Source: Anticarsia gemmatalis (taxonomy: Eukaryota > Arthropoda > Insecta > Lepidoptera > Erebidae). Taken from it: DNA of 64,000 bases. This document shows, one piece after another, positions 36,401 through 48,938 of this stretch. The stretch spans positions 2,604,001 to 2,668,000 of the forward strand of contig NC_134764.1 in NCBI RefSeq assembly GCF_050436995.1, written 5' to 3'. The notes under the pieces were generated by a model. That model was not told the origin of the DNA. It did not search any database and saw only the letters and a program-made list of their open reading frames with translations. The position numbers and the translations under genes are program-made. Each line of letters starts with the position of its first letter. Within the stretch, counting starts at the first letter, position 1.

Positions 36401-37701
36401 AGTGGGTGTGAACTTTAGTTTTGATGCGATTAATAAAGATCTTACAAAACTGGAATAAAAGTGGTTTCTTCACACTATTCTATTGATGTGGGCACAACGC
36501 CAACGCCAAAAAGCAATCGGAAAGATGTGCGTCAAATATTTATTACTTGTTTACTACATAATACCTGTTGCTATGTAATAGCACGTAATAGGCAGAATGA
36601 AATAATACTTGAGGCACTTTGATTAAAATGCGTGAACCAAGTTAAAACTATAAAATAATACATTATGGTCAGTTTAAAATTTAACTTTATTGTGAAAGAC
36701 GGAAAGTTGTAATTACTCTACCATGCGACCTCGTTACTGTGTCAATTATTTTCTAATTAGAATCTTTTACGATGGTCGCGCGTTTAAAATATTTTCTTTT
36801 TTATAACGATGTTACGATAAATTACGAAAGTTGATGCAATTATTATAAATTATCACTCAGAATCTGAAGAAATAACATCTGAGAGTAAGTAGGTATATTT
36901 TTCACTCCCGTTTCGTTCGATCATAATTTAATTTTGCAGTAACCAACAATTAATTCAAGTAATTGAACGTTTTCATTTATTATTCCATACAAATGCCAGC
37001 TTCCAAGGATAGTGATGAAACTTGAAGTAAATAAATTCGAGTGTATGTTGTAAGTATCGAGAGTGCTAAACTCGCGCCGTATTTACGGGGCTAACCAGCG
37101 GCGACTCTGAGGAAAAGGCCTTGAACAAATACACTCCAATAGAATAATGTTTGTTTGTTGAATTTATTCTGACATAACACCGGCGACCAAAGTCCAACAC
37201 TCCTACAAACAAAATATATTTTTACGTTTGCTATGATATAAAAAAAACCGCTTACCCAAGGTTATCTAACCTCGAATATTAATAAATTCTCGTTCCAATT
37301 AGAATCTGATGCGTCTGTTTACAACCATGTGCGAAACGAGAAATGAGCACGTATCGTGTTCGTATCACGAAAACAGAGAAGACATCGGAATATTTTAGAA
37401 AGCAAGTCGTAAAGCAGCAATGTTTACTAATACTAGCGATTATAAAATAATTATTTATGAATGAAGACTTCTATTAGAGACTATTAAACATAATTTACTA
37501 ACCTTTTTCATCTAATTGCAGCTGTGTTTTTACATATTCGGTCGGGAATGTAATACAAATTTCAATGCCACCAGTTATTCCGCCGGCCACAACACCTTTT
37601 AAACCGACGGACCCTGGGCCTCCGGCTGCAGCTGCCGCACCCGTCTCCGTCATCCATGGCCGGCTAAACGGATTCTTGAAGGTTCCAACTCTATTAGACA
37701 T
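21413..37701 (-). CDS. SLC25A1: Mitochondrial tricarboxylate/citrate carrier (SLC25A1; fly scheherazade)
   Basis: Five minus-strand exons join in frame: 37701-37503, 32469-32343, 23632-23409, 22228-22064 and 21651-21413, giving 317 residues, the usual length for the family. The three mitochondrial-carrier signatures P-x-[DE]-x-x-[KR] are present, one per repeat: FPTEYVKTQLQLD (exon 1), TPMETVKVKF (exon 3) and TPIDVVKTRMQG (exon 5). GSIPKSAVRFG, spanning the exon 2-3 junction, and GVYKGVTATVMKQGSNQAIR match citrate carriers rather than other SLC25 members. The protein exchanges mitochondrial citrate for malate across the inner membrane, supplying cytosolic acetyl-CoA for lipid synthesis and histone acetylation. 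Introns 1 (5.0 kb) and 2 (8.7 kb) are far longer than those of neighbours and hold repeats, including a 1.9-kb palindrome. It is divergent from SNF5. Confidence 0.94.
22427..22610. repeat. Degenerate tandem repeat, about 85-90-bp unit
   Basis: The order 'cttagt...aaatccata..gcgatattgtgttcaacgttg' recurs as 'cttagtctgacttgcgaatccatgaagagatattgtactgaatgttg', then a partial third start 'cttagtccgattttgcg'. It lies in intron 3 of the citrate carrier. Confidence 0.5.
24414..24668 (-). mobile_element. Helitron-like element, family A copy 2 (left palindrome arm)
   Basis: Same family as 10284-10560, with a short GTTT array and diverged CTAG terminus (CTAAC on the + strand). Its mirror image is copy 3. 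Confidence 0.65.
24821..24918 (+). other. Exon-like acidic open frame in the palindrome spacer
   Basis: A pyrimidine run ending in cag (24811-24820) acts like a splice acceptor. After two bases it opens a frame encoding NSSNNEDDGGDDLNIQFDEG followed by KSSDNDDDDE-type residues and TGA at 24916-24918. It looks like the acidic C-terminal exon of some protein carried by the element. The parent protein is not recognised. Confidence 0.35.
25028..25280 (+). mobile_element. Helitron-like element, family A copy 3 (right palindrome arm)
   Basis: Mirror of copy 2. Starts near ctatactaattttataaagc and ends gcgcgggtcggttag, a mutated form of the usual ...gggtcagctag end. Confidence 0.65.
26846..27070 (+). 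mobile_element. Helitron-like element, family B
   Basis: Begins TCCTGCTAATATTATAAATG after an A and ends near a cgcggacgtagtcgcg hairpin followed by a degraded CTAG (ctcta) and T. It carries the lepidopteran words 'ctactgaaccggttacgatg' and 'aataacacataggctacttc'. Non-coding; in the citrate-carrier intron. Confidence 0.6.
27285..28560. repeat. Three tandem copies of a roughly 412-bp unit
   Basis: The landmark gtgagtggca occurs at 27305, 27719 and 28130, giving periods of 414 and 411. Units 1 and 2 are about 95% alike; unit 3 diverges in its second half. Each unit contains diverged Helitron family-B words (attataaagtaatgtttaag, gtctgtctgcttgttacg), so the satellite probably arose from a Helitron-bearing segment. 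Confidence 0.85.
28561..32342. other. Rest of citrate-carrier intron 2, no exon recognised
   Basis: AT-rich intronic sequence. One GC-richer minus-strand open frame (30206-29847) stands out but is not recognised. A SINE-like tail fragment (ggcctttgcccagcagtggg) is near 31997-32016. Confidence 0.45.
32470..37502. other. Citrate-carrier intron 1, no exon recognised
   Basis: 5.0 kb of AT-rich sequence with only short, low-complexity open frames. A segment at about 37015-37200 has unusual composition ('ctaaccagcggcgactctga') and may be a retroelement remnant. Otherwise I see nothing. Confidence 0.45.
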
Positions 37702-38221
37702 GATTATAATTTATTAGGCACTTGTCGTTGTGAACGACGGCTGCGTGAGCCTCCCCCCTTGATAACAAAACCGCGACTGATAATGAATGAATGTATTCAA
37801 TTTGATAGTTTGGTGGGCATCGAACGATCTATGACGTAATCATATTGCCTGTATGTACTAATCGCCTACAAAAATATAATTACATCATTTTTTTACCGTT
37901 GTGTTGCAGGTGGCGTGTAAAGTGAGACTTATGTGTAAAATCTGGGTAATTAACCACTAAAATACTGTAAACTTACTACTAGGTATCTGTTAAAACTCCC
38001 CTTAATTGGTATTAATAATAAAATATTTTAAAATCGTTTTTCTACTCTAGTAACATTAGGGAAGACGCCATTTTGACAGTTATAAATTATCATTCGTTCA
38101 ATTTCATTCGTTATCTCATTCGATGCGTTTATCAAACGTAGCATTTGGCTAAATTATTTTGGGAGAAACAGTAAATATATTGTTGTTTTATTGAATAGGA
38201 GGACACGAAAACAAAGCAAAG
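37702..38221. promoter_or_regulatory. Bidirectional promoter region SLC25A1 / SNF5
   Basis: 520 bp between the divergent start codons of the citrate carrier and SNF5. It must contain both 5'UTRs. No TATA box or other core element is convincing. Confidence 0.5.
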
Positions 38222-41200
38222 ATGGCACTAAGAACTTACGGCGATAAGCCGATAAGCTTTCAGATTGAAGAAGGAGGAGAATTTTACTGTGTCGGCTCTG
38301 AGGTTGGTGGCTTTCATCTTGTTTATATTTAATTTATTCCACTTCACAATCGGTTACTATTACTATTTTATGACCCAATAGCCTATAAGAATAAGAATAA
38401 CATCAGCAAACGATCTCAGTTCTCGTATTAAAAACAGTTCACAATATTAACAACCTACATTTCGCCATAATCGTCATACCATATTTTGACTATGTGCATT
38501 GCGTTCCTCAGGTCGGTAACTATCTGCGGTTGTTCCGCGGGTCCCTCTACAAGAAGTACCCGGGCATGGCCCGGCGGACCCTGACCAATGATGAAAGGAA
38601 ACGTCTCATTGACAATGGTCTTGGTGCTCATGTGCTCTCCAGCTCCGTATCACTGCTCAAGGCTTCCGAAGTCGAAGATATTATTGAAGGGAATGATGAT
38701 AAGTATGTGATTTTTCTTGTAGGCACATAGTTATGTAGAGAAACATCAGTAGAAATATAGTTTTTTTTAAGTCTTAATGCTGATGTTCCTTTTTCAAATG
38801 CTATTTAGTTTTAATTTGGATTTTTATCTTTGCTTATGCTTTCTAAAGGCAAATAAAGCAATGTTTTGCATCATACAGATAATTTATTTGATTTGACTTT
38901 TCTATTAGTAGTGTATTTAGACTCAAAATAACTAATTGACAATATTTTCTTATCCTTATCACTGCTTACTTTGAAGTCTGAGGTAAATAATGAAAAACTA
39001 TAACCCTACCCATTTTCAGAATAAGTTTGTTTAAGGTCAACTTACTTATTTTAAGGACCAAATTCATTGTTAAACATATTAAAAATATATAAACATGTTG
39101 CGAAACAGGTACAAGGCGGTGTCGGTCAGCCAAGAGCTGGCGACCCCTAGAGAAAGCAAGAGTAAAAAGCCTCATAACCAGTCTTGGCTGCCCGTCATGC
39201 CTAACTCGTCACATCTTGATGCTGTACCACAGGCCACGCAGATTAGCAGAACCAGAGTTCATAATAAGAAGGTAATATTAATATTGCACTACATTTCATG
39301 CCTAACATCTTTGAAATACAGGAAGGGACTTCATTGTCATTGCTCTATGCAACAGCAGATCGTATTGTGAGAGGGAAATGCACACACTTCCAGTGTGGTA
39401 TCTTCCATATGATTACAAATAATTAGACCCACCACACTCCAGTTTCGACCTGTACCCGATATGCACCCACTTTCTGGGTGACTTGCGCTTTAGTAAATTA
39501 TTTTGAAGAAAAAGTAAGTTTTATAGTTAAGTGAGTAGCAGTTACTAACTTAGCTAATACAATACTATACTTTACTATTCCTTAATACAGGAATATTATT
39601 TACTTAATAAGGATTAATAATACTACTGACTTGTGGCACAGTAGAAAACTAACTAACTACTTACTGCTAACAATATTTGGGGTTAAATGTGAAGTATTTA
39701 TTCTTTGCTTTCTGCGTACCCTTATGGGAAGAAGACGCGACTTTATCTTTGTCCTTATCTATAGGTCTAAATGGAATTACCACTTACATTTCAGGTGCGT
39801 ACATTCCCCCTGTGTTTTGACGACACAGACATGACAGCAATGCTAGAGAATGCGTCACAGAAGCAGGTGCTAGTGCCTATCAGATTAGACATGGAGATTG
39901 AAGGACAGAAGTTAAGGGACACATTCACTTGGAATAAGAATGGTATGTATTGACCATTGACAGTAAAGTTTATTGATTAGACACTTTTTGAGCTCTAGTA
40001 GTAAGTATAGTAAACTAGTTCTAGTCAAAGGATCTTCTTGTGTTACAAACTTTTGGTTAATTGTTAAGCTTTATCTTTAACTTTGCCCAAAAGTATTTTA
40101 GGCGAAAAATTTTGCTTATAAACAAAATGCCTCCTTAGAACCTCCTTATTTTTTTAGGCAGGTTAAAAATATTTGCTTTTTGAAATATATGTTAATGCAA
40201 TCACATTCCGCATGATTACATACAAATATAGAGGTAAAAAGAGCAAATAATATATACACAAGTTCCACAATAACTACAGACACTTGGGCATAGCATAATT
40301 TATAACAAAACTTGTATTTCAGAATCAATAATAACTCCGGAACAATTTGCGGAAGTGTTATGCGACGACTTGGAGTTGAACACGAGTACGTTCATCCCGG
40401 CCATCGCGTCGTCGATCAGGCAGCAGATAGAGGCGTTCCCTAGCGACCCGCCCGCCATATTGGAAGAGCAGCCCGACCAAAGAGTTGTTATTAAACTGAA
40501 CATACATGTTGGCAATACTTCACTTGTTGATCAAGTAAGTAATACAAAATTAAATATAAGAGTTTGTAATAGGTCAGATACAAATGACTCGTCTGGAAAG
40601 TAATTTTGGTTTTGTCACATGAGTTTATAAGTGTAACTGGTGTTAATTCATAAAATTTGTTTAACACCAGTTGGAGGTCCTTAATGTGTATGATTTTTGA
40701 GAAACTTTCCTTTAATTATTAAAAATTGGGGTATCATACAGTATCAAAAATGCTGTGGTGTTTATTTTCAATATGATTTTCGAAATCTTATATTTTCGAC
40801 TCCAATTTTCCTTGGTAATGCCAAAAGAATAGTTAAGGAGGAAACATGCACTTAAAAATGCCACTTACCACTTGCAATAAGATTTAGCAGATGTCTGACT
40901 ATCATCAATTTCTTTTCCCAGGTTGAATGGGACATGTCAGAAAAGGAGAACAATCCAGAACAGTTTGCAATGAAGTTATGCGCCGAGCTGGGTTTGGGCG
41001 GTGAGTTCGTGACAGGTATCGCGTACAGTGTGCGCGGACAACTGAGCTGGCACACCAGGACGTATGCGTTTAGCGAGGCGCCGCTACCTGTGGTCGAGGT
41101 AAATACATATTTTATTAGGCATAAGATTTCTTACATTGGTAATGAAAATAAGACTCACTATAGTTACTTATTATGTTGATAAAGTTTGTATATTCTGTAT

Positions 41201-41649
41201 CAAAATGTTAAGTTATTTTGGTTTGTAAGCAATTTGGTAGTGCAGTAAAATAGATATACCTATGAAAAGAAGGAAAAAATAGTAGATTCTGTGTAGTTTT
41301 TGCTTGATGTTGTACATAATATCTGAATGGTAATACTATAATTTCAAAATACTCTTGGAAACTGAACAAAATTCAACCTTTGATTAAACGATAATTAACT
41401 GCATATCATTCCAGCACTGAAAGGGTTAACAAAGACAATTTTAATGTTCTTGCACGTACAGTCGTACACAGCTTAATTTTTCATATTTTTTCTATCTTCC
41501 AGACACCCTACCGTCAGCCATCAGAAGCGGAACAATGGGCGCCGCACCTAGAAACGTTGACCAACGCCGAGATGGAAAAGAAAATCCGCGACCAGGACCG
41601 CAACACTCGGCGCATGCGGCGTCTCGCCAACACCACGCCCGGTTGGTAA
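38222..41649 (+). CDS. Snr1: SWI/SNF (BAF/Brahma) core subunit SNF5/SMARCB1 (fly Snr1)
   Basis: Seven exons join in frame: 38222-38302, 38512-38702, 39109-39271, 39795-39942, 40323-40534, 40922-41098 and 41503-41649, giving 372 residues (human 385, fly about 370). Domains in order: N-terminal winged helix (MALRTYGDKPISFQIEEGGE, then GNYLRLFRGSLYKKYPGM), SNF5 repeat 1 from about residue 167 (QVLVPIRLDMEIEGQKLRDT), repeat 2 from about residue 248 (RVVIKLNIHVGNTSLVDQVE), and the Arg-rich C-terminal helix (EMEKKIRDQDRNTRRMRRL) that in human SMARCB1 contacts the nucleosome acidic patch. The complex remodels nucleosomes in the nucleus. Exon 1 uses the less common donor GAG|gttggt. The same donor word, gttggt, lies at 41642 inside the last exon and would permit an alternative end at 45212-45303. 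AATAAA words lie at 42123 and 42136. Confidence 0.96.
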
Positions 41650-44600
41650 ACTGTTATATACGATCAGTATACTGTATGTACATAGACGGGTTATGGTGGG
41701 AGAATCGTTGGTATTGGTATACGATTTAGATAGCAGCAGTTATAAATTAGATAATAAGAAAGATATAAAAACTGTCATAAAAGCGATAGTAATCGAAAAG
41801 CTAAAGCATCAAAAGTCGGACTTAATTCCCGTTGAAATCAGTTGCAAAACAGGATTGTTTCAAAATCCTATTTTTCATTTCGGGTTATGTGTTCTATTTT
41901 ATACTACGATTCTAAAACCAATATAACCTGATCTGTGTATAAAAAAATCATGTAGATTTGTCAAAAACGCTACCTTTCCAAACCGTTGGGTGGCAAGCTG
42001 TAAGGAAATCTATTTAACACAAATGCTAATTAAATAAGACATATCTACATGTTTTCTTCAAAAAATTCTAAAGTACATTAATGTAGACTTAACACCAACA
42101 AATACAAAGGTGATAATTCTTAAATAAACTTAACAAATAAATTTTGACATCAGTCTTATATTCTGTAACTCAGCTGTTGAAAGTTATGGAATAGAAGACT
42201 GGATTAAATTCATAATATTTAGATGAATTTTGATGGTATAATTATAGTCTAAATGGTGTTACAATTATTTTAGTGCAGGTATTTGCGTATGGTACTTAAA
42301 TCACAAAAGAATTGGAACTTAGCTCATTGTTATGTCGGTAAATATGTGCGTCTCTCTTTATCTTTGAAACAGAAAGTAAAAGTAAAATGAACTTATTTCA
42401 GGTTGCTATCTGCAGATTCATAAATTATTTTACGCAGAAGTATTAATATGTAACACCAAACAAAGTTTTGGTTATATTTTTTTATCATTATGAGAGACCT
42501 ATCACCAAAAGGGTAAATGGCCATCTTATGGTAAACTTACTTTTTCTTAAGAAATGTTTAGCAGAAAATTAAAGTCTGTTGTCTTTTCCTGTGACGAGTG
42601 AAATGAGTATGAGACTCACATATTCACGAACATAATAATATATGAACTAGAGTTCCATTCTGATCACATACTTAAGACTTAAGTGTTATATCTTGATGAA
42701 CAAGGCTGCCTCAAGTAGGTCATTATTATAAAAGATAACTTAAAATACTTGTTACAAATATTCCCAAAAACAAACTTTAAAATGTTAAGATAATAATTCT
42801 GAACTGAATCGGTCCTAATTTACCCACCGATGTGTGAAAGAGTAAAGCCAAAAAGCTTTTAGAAGTGGCTGGAACAATGACTTATTATGAAAATATGGTT
42901 ATACGAAACAAATTATTCTTGGGTATTTGACTAGGTCATTAAAGAAATCTTAGTCAAATGAAGATCAAAAATCTTAGATTTATCATTCAATCACTATGTG
43001 ATACCAGAAAAGCACGACACAGTAAAAAAAAATAAGTGTTTCAGTATATCCAACTAGTCCCTAAATGTGGATGGCAATAGCAATGGTACCAAAACAGCAG
43101 CATTTGTTTTGCCATGATGTCACAATGGCACTAGTGGAAAACGCTGGATTTTATTTACAAAACACTAGTTTCTAATGTCATGTACCTGTACTTACAGAAA
43201 GCATTCTTTTGTTTTATATACAGCATCTAATTTGACTAGTTAAATACCCTATTGACTTGTTCTAAAAAAACCTTCCCTGCCCCGTGCCAGTTATCTTCGT
43301 CTTCGATAGTCGAATAATAAAAAAATAATAGATCAATAGTAATAAATCTCGAATATTTCAAATACTTCCAGCTTTATGCAGAATTTTTATATAGATGTTG
43401 CCAATGAATGAGCCGACAGGTGGACTGATTTTGATATATGAAAACTAGACTGGATAATTGTTGCTATATCCAAGAACTTAGGGACAAATCTACCCTTTGT
43501 TACACTCGAATAGTTCATTCCCACCTCTTTATTTTCTTTAGTCTTTCTTAATTCTCTATTAAATACTTATTTTTTAACACTAATACTGCTGTGGTCTTGG
43601 TATTGATACTTGATTCTCCACTTTTTCGATAATTTGTTTTAGTACTGATTGCCGGAATATATTTACCGCTGTCAACAGATTCTCTAGACATTAAATTATT
43701 CTCCAACCTACCTGACGTTAAAAACTCCATTCGAAAAATATAGTAATATTAATCTAGTTTAGTTTACATTATCAAAATGGCCACCTATATTTATTAATCG
43801 ACAATAGAAATTGCTAGAAGGTTAGTACATAAAACTGTTGAATGAGCCGTATTTATATTATATCGTAGTTAACGAGGCTACCGTTGTTTACAAGTTGCAG
43901 TCAATCTTTATAATATTTAATATTTATAAGTATTCTAGTAATGGACTGAGGTATACGAGATTGACTTTGAATTGCTCACGAGATGACATAAAATAAATGT
44001 AAAAAATGAGGTTAAATAATTCTTCAACAAAACATGTTGATAAGTACAAAAATATAAATTAAAAGTGGTTGGATAAAAGTACACGAAATAATAATAAATT
44101 TTTGGATACACAAACTAGTTAAACTTTGTTTGCGAAAAAAGGTGTTTAAATATGGACTTAAGTAATATTGAATTCATATTTCTTTTTGTTAATATAAATG
44201 TTTTCCCCCACACTTTTTAATGTTGTTTAGAATGTTCAATTTTGTCTGAGTCCTTCTAAGACCTTGTAAAAATGCGCGACCTATGTATTTTCGTGAGCAA
44301 TTCCAAAGTTAATTTTAAAATGTAAAACTGTCACAAGCAGTTTTATCTCAAGTATTTTCTAGTTAATTTTACAATTTACAATATTATGTTTAATAATAAA
44401 TAAATGAAAACGTATTGATGCCTTTCATAAGTACAATTTCATAATAGATGCAATATATATTATTAAGATATTATGAAGTAAAAATTGCACGAAGTTTGAA
44501 ATAATCACTGCCAAAAATCAAGTGAATGTTGTTTAATATTATTTATTATGGTAATATTTCGTGCAATTTTTGAGTTTTTAAATCGTGTAATTAAAAGAGT

Positions 44601-45211
44601 AAGTGGAATGTTAAAATTCTATCACATTAAAGAGGAAATTTTGCAAAATTTTGTATGTATTGTTTCATTTTAACCTGTTAATCACTAACATATAATTTGG
44701 CTTGGGTGATTCAATTGACACAATCTGCTTACGATCATTAGTTTAATGGAATATGGCAATGTTATGTGTTGTAATATTTGTTATTACTGTTGTAGTTAGT
44801 GGGGTAGATTGAAAAATATGTTGTACTTGATGTAATCTTGTCATAAATTCATGATTTCAGGAAGTGCTCTTGTCTAAAAGTACTCAACTTAAACGTAATT
44901 GGAATAAAGCTTAAAAATATTATTTTGTAAAATGCTTTAGTACTTATTACTGAAAGTAGTAAATAAATTGTATCATGACATGTCCTATTGTATTATACCA
45001 AAACGTTAACTTGGGCAAAAAACTTAGTCTAAGCTCGCCAGATGGCGCTAGAGAGGCATAGGGTCTAATCATACAATAATTACATTTCCACTGATTATAG
45101 AAACAGGTATCCCTATATATAGACATGTCTTTTATATAACAATATAACAACACATAGAAATTGCCTATAACACAAACATATTCCGCTATAATGATATATT
45201 TCTGGTGACAG
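41650..45211. other. 3'UTR / alternative last intron of SNF5, no other gene seen
   Basis: AT-rich 3.5 kb. Its left end is 3'UTR of the main isoform. A small inverted pair aaaattgcacgaa / ttcgtgcaattttt is near 44478-44575. No other convincing coding segment. Confidence 0.45.
42123..42141 (+). terminator. Polyadenylation signals for SNF5
   Basis: Two AATAAA words (42123-42128 and 42136-42141) about 480 bp after the main stop. They would end the short isoform. Confidence 0.45.
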
Positions 45212-45303
45212 ATGTGTCGTTGAGTCGCGCGGTCAACCGTCTGATCCGCGCCGACGAGGCCATGTTCCCGTCCACGCCTGAAAAGAGGAGGAAAAAGATA
45301 TAA
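45212..45303 (+). CDS. Snr1: Candidate alternative terminal exon of SNF5/Snr1
   Basis: A GC-rich 92-bp block after a gacag acceptor in AT-rich surroundings. Spliced from the internal donor at 41641|gttggt it stays in frame: ...RRLANTTP followed by DVSLSRAVNRLIRADEAMFP and a short basic end (EKRRKKI) before TAA at 45301-45303. This replaces the usual last two residues with 30 and gives a 400-residue isoform. The basic end could act as extra nuclear-localisation or DNA contact. Frame, splice sites and codon-like composition agree, but no transcript was seen; it could belong to another gene. Confidence 0.55.
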
Positions 45304-46899
45304 ACACGTACTACGAGAATTATACGCTCCTTCGAGATTTACACGCTGTGTCCTGTGCATGTTTTATATTAAGTTTAAGAATAACATACATGAAGCCGCA
45401 GACACACCGGACAAATGTCTTACGACATGTGTCGCTCACGAAATAACTAACACAAGAGGAAGGGCATGTCATACTATTTCAATGCAGATGGCTGTCGCCA
45501 AACTCGGCCGATGACATTTATCGCACACGCATTAAATATGAAAAGGAATAATCGACTAAGTATTACAAATTAAAATGACCAAGCATATTTTATTGACATT
45601 AGAGACGTATTTTGCACTAATACTTTATGCTTTATGTTGGAATTCTATTTACATGCTTTTAGTGTCATCTATTAGGTTAGTACTAGGGTATGTATCTCTG
45701 CACATACTTTACATGGCAGACGCGACACGTCCACATGACCCTTCTTCTTATATCTTAGTTATTCCGCGGTGTCGCCAGTGACGTCGGCAGATTGTAACGT
45801 TGCCGAACATTCATCGACATGCTTTTGTTGCCCTACGGATATACGGCTGTGGCAGACTTGTCGCCGTCATATGCCGTGAACATTTTTCCTCTAGTTTATG
45901 CATCGCTTAATGTTAATAAAAAATATGTAATGTGCATTTACACGCTCACATTTGTCTCGTTTTCTTTAGATGACGTTAGGCTCGATATATGTAAAATAAT
46001 AACACGAAATGGTAGGAGTTCATTGGTGAAGAATATCTGTAAAAAAATTCTCTGTTCAATTTCTATAGAATACGATGTATGAAAAGATAACCCCGATATT
46101 ATAACAGCATTGTAAATTGATGTGAAATTGTTTATTATAGGTTGTATTCTTACAATGTGCAATCTTAGGACCTACAGTTGAAATAGTAATACAGAGTTGC
46201 CATTATCTAATACTTTAAGTCTTGCCAGTAAACTATAGTTTTGCGCTAAAGGACACAGCGACTTTTTTTATTGTTTTGATACTGTAGTGATAACTAATAA
46301 AGAATTCTTACTAAATGTAATCTATAGTTTTGGCGAGTATTAAATGCCTCTCTCTATCTCTAGCCCTAAATAATTCAATGGCATTCCCAAGGAAAATCTT
46401 TTACGCTGTTTTTCAACATATCTTTTATTTGCATTGAGTTATCGTTCTATAAATGGTACTTTAATAAATAAATAATAAAACTAAATTTTTCTATTGTTTT
46501 CATCAGATTTGAGATAATATTAATATTTTTGTTGTTATTAGTTTCATAGACTACCGCGAGGGTAATCTAATACTTGCCAATTTCAATATTCAGTAATTTT
46601 TATTTTAAGTGAATATAATATTCTTTTATGGATAGTAGAAGGCCTTAGGCATTTTCACGGGTTAATTAAGTTCTGAAAGCCTTTAAGGCAATTAAATAAA
46701 TAATAAATACAATTATGTACGTATTTTTAACCAACTGTTCGTGAATAAGAATGATTCATTTTACCATAAAATTAAAAACAAATAATACTTTATTCGAAGT
46801 TTGAAATTAAATGCATTTGAGTCAATTATGAAATCAATTTTCGGATTTTTAATTTCGATCCATTAAAGTGAGTGAAAGTAAAAAATAGTAGTAAAGCCT

Positions 46900-47040
46900 T
46901 GCATCTTAAAAATTGTTTAATTCTTTTCTTGAGGGCATGCAAAGTCCGCATGTGCATTTGGCCAGCGTGGTGGACTCAAGGCCTAACCTCTCCCTCGTTT
47001 GGAAGGAGACTCTTGTCCAGCAGTGGGACAGTAACAGTAT
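46900..47040 (+). repeat. SINE-like repeat, copy 2
   Basis: Same core as 9943-10136: gagggcatgcaaagtccgca, gccagcgtggtggactcaag, then ttgtccagcagtgggacagt. Confidence 0.6.
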
Positions 47041-47390
47041 AAAAAAAAGTTCGTTTTACTAAAATTTATTCTTAGTTGTAATGTGAAATTTTATATTCAA
47101 GAGTGAGATTCAGTTACTATTATTTTTATATGATTTTTATTATGTCTAAGATCTGAATATTCTTTAGTGTAAGCTCTCTTTCAGAGGTAGTACGAGATTC
47201 AAGCATTTTATATTAATCATTATATCATACAAACATATTCATATCATATTTCGTAAAAATAACATTCCAATTTTTCGTAAGTTTCAAGTATCAAGAAGTA
47301 ATTCAAATCGGTTATTAGGCTTGCTTTTCTCTTACGCTGACGTCGGTCACAACATTTGCTTTGTTAGACAGCGTCGCTGTGCATTCCATA

Positions 47391-47573
47391 CTCATATTAT
47401 AAATGCGAAAGTAACGTCTGTCTGTCTGTTACTCAATCACGCCTAAACTACTGAACCAATTTGCATGAAATTTGGTATGGAGATATTTGATACCCGATAC
47501 TTTTTACCCCCGGAAAATGACGCATTCCCATGGAAAAATTCAAGTGGCGGACGAAGTTGCGGGTAAAAGTTAG
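47391..47573 (+). mobile_element. Helitron-like family B remnant
   Basis: Starts ctcatattataaatgcgaaa, contains 'aactactgaaccaatttgca' and ends 'ggacgaagttgcgggtaaaa' before gttag/t, a degraded CTAG end. Confidence 0.5.
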
Positions 47574-48938
47574 TTTCCTATAAAGCATTCTCTTTATTCC
47601 CGTTTGATAGAATGGTCGACCAACGTCAGCGTAGAAGAAAAGGAAGCCTACAGAGATTATTTTCAAGTAGTTCTAAAACAGAACAACAGATGGCATTACT
47701 ATGTTGAGATTTTTTTCCAAATTACCTATTCTGTTAATTTTAATGTTTCTGTGCTGTGATAACAGCTCTCATATCTATGTTAGTGCTATGTATCTTTTAG
47801 ATATTAAATATATACGTAAAACGGTCGTTTGATTTTACCCACTATACAAACAAATTGTACTAGCAAGCTTAAGCCGGAGTTACACTAGCGGTCATTGGGT
47901 GGACCGTGGAGTACTGCGACGTTCAAATTTGTTTTCTAATTGGTTGACCTCTGTTGACGCACTAAAGAAAAGTAGTAGAAAAGTAAACACAAAACTTATA
48001 ACTCAAATGGCTAATACACACATGCCGGCGGCACAAGCCGTGCAGAGCTCCCAATACTCAGCATTACTGCTCGAATGTTAGCCGCTTAGAATTTTATGCC
48101 GCCGGCATTGTGTGTAGGAGCCCTAAAATTCTCAAATTCACAGACAAAAATCGGTTGTGATTTAGTGAGTCATACCAGAGACTCCCAAATTTTAAACTAT
48201 GACTCCAATCAATTTATAGGCGATCAATCTAAAAGCTTTAATACATTACCTACACAAACTCACGCAAGAAAACATCTCGACAACTCAAATCCGAATATTG
48301 TTCGAGACCCTTCGCAAGGAATCGTTTCCATCAATCATCTGACGTCATCTTAAGATGATGACAAGGTAAGCTCAAGAAACGAATATGCCTTTTTACTTTC
48401 GCCTATAAATTTCCCCCGGATTCATTCCAGTAAATCATAAAATACAGTGTTCAAATGTAGAGTTTTTGCTGATTCTATTATGTTATGTAAATTTTCGAAC
48501 GTAAATTTGGGCTTAACAATGTTACCTAGGTTTTTTGCTGTATACAACGTTTGGATGCCGTCGATCTGTAGGTGTGATTTGGTCAAAGAAATAAATTATT
48601 GGATTATAATCTACATTTTAGGTACAGGCCAATTTTTTTCGTGAAGTTGAAGCGTTTATTTTTAATGATCTTTGCTTGAATAATTAATTATACCTACTGT
48701 CCAATTACGTTGCGTTTTTTTTAATTTTTAATGTTTTTATTTTTGTTATACTGACATAACGGTCCTATTATCTAGTTATTATAGTTATGTGTATGTCGGT
48801 ATGTATGTAAATCTTTTACGAAAATACTACTAAACGGATTTGGGTGAAATTTGGTACTCACATAGTTTATAACACATACGATTTTACTTGTCTTTTGACG
48901 CGGTCGAAGTCACAGGCAGAAGGTAGTAGTAACCATTA

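Larger units (their letters stand above)
45304..48935. other. Non-coding interval with repeats
   Basis: Possible 3'UTR of the long SNF5 isoform (AATAAA at 46297-46302), then AT-rich sequence with a SINE-like copy and two Helitron family-B remnants (47391-47573 and about 48777-48930). Open frames here look random. Confidence 0.4.
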
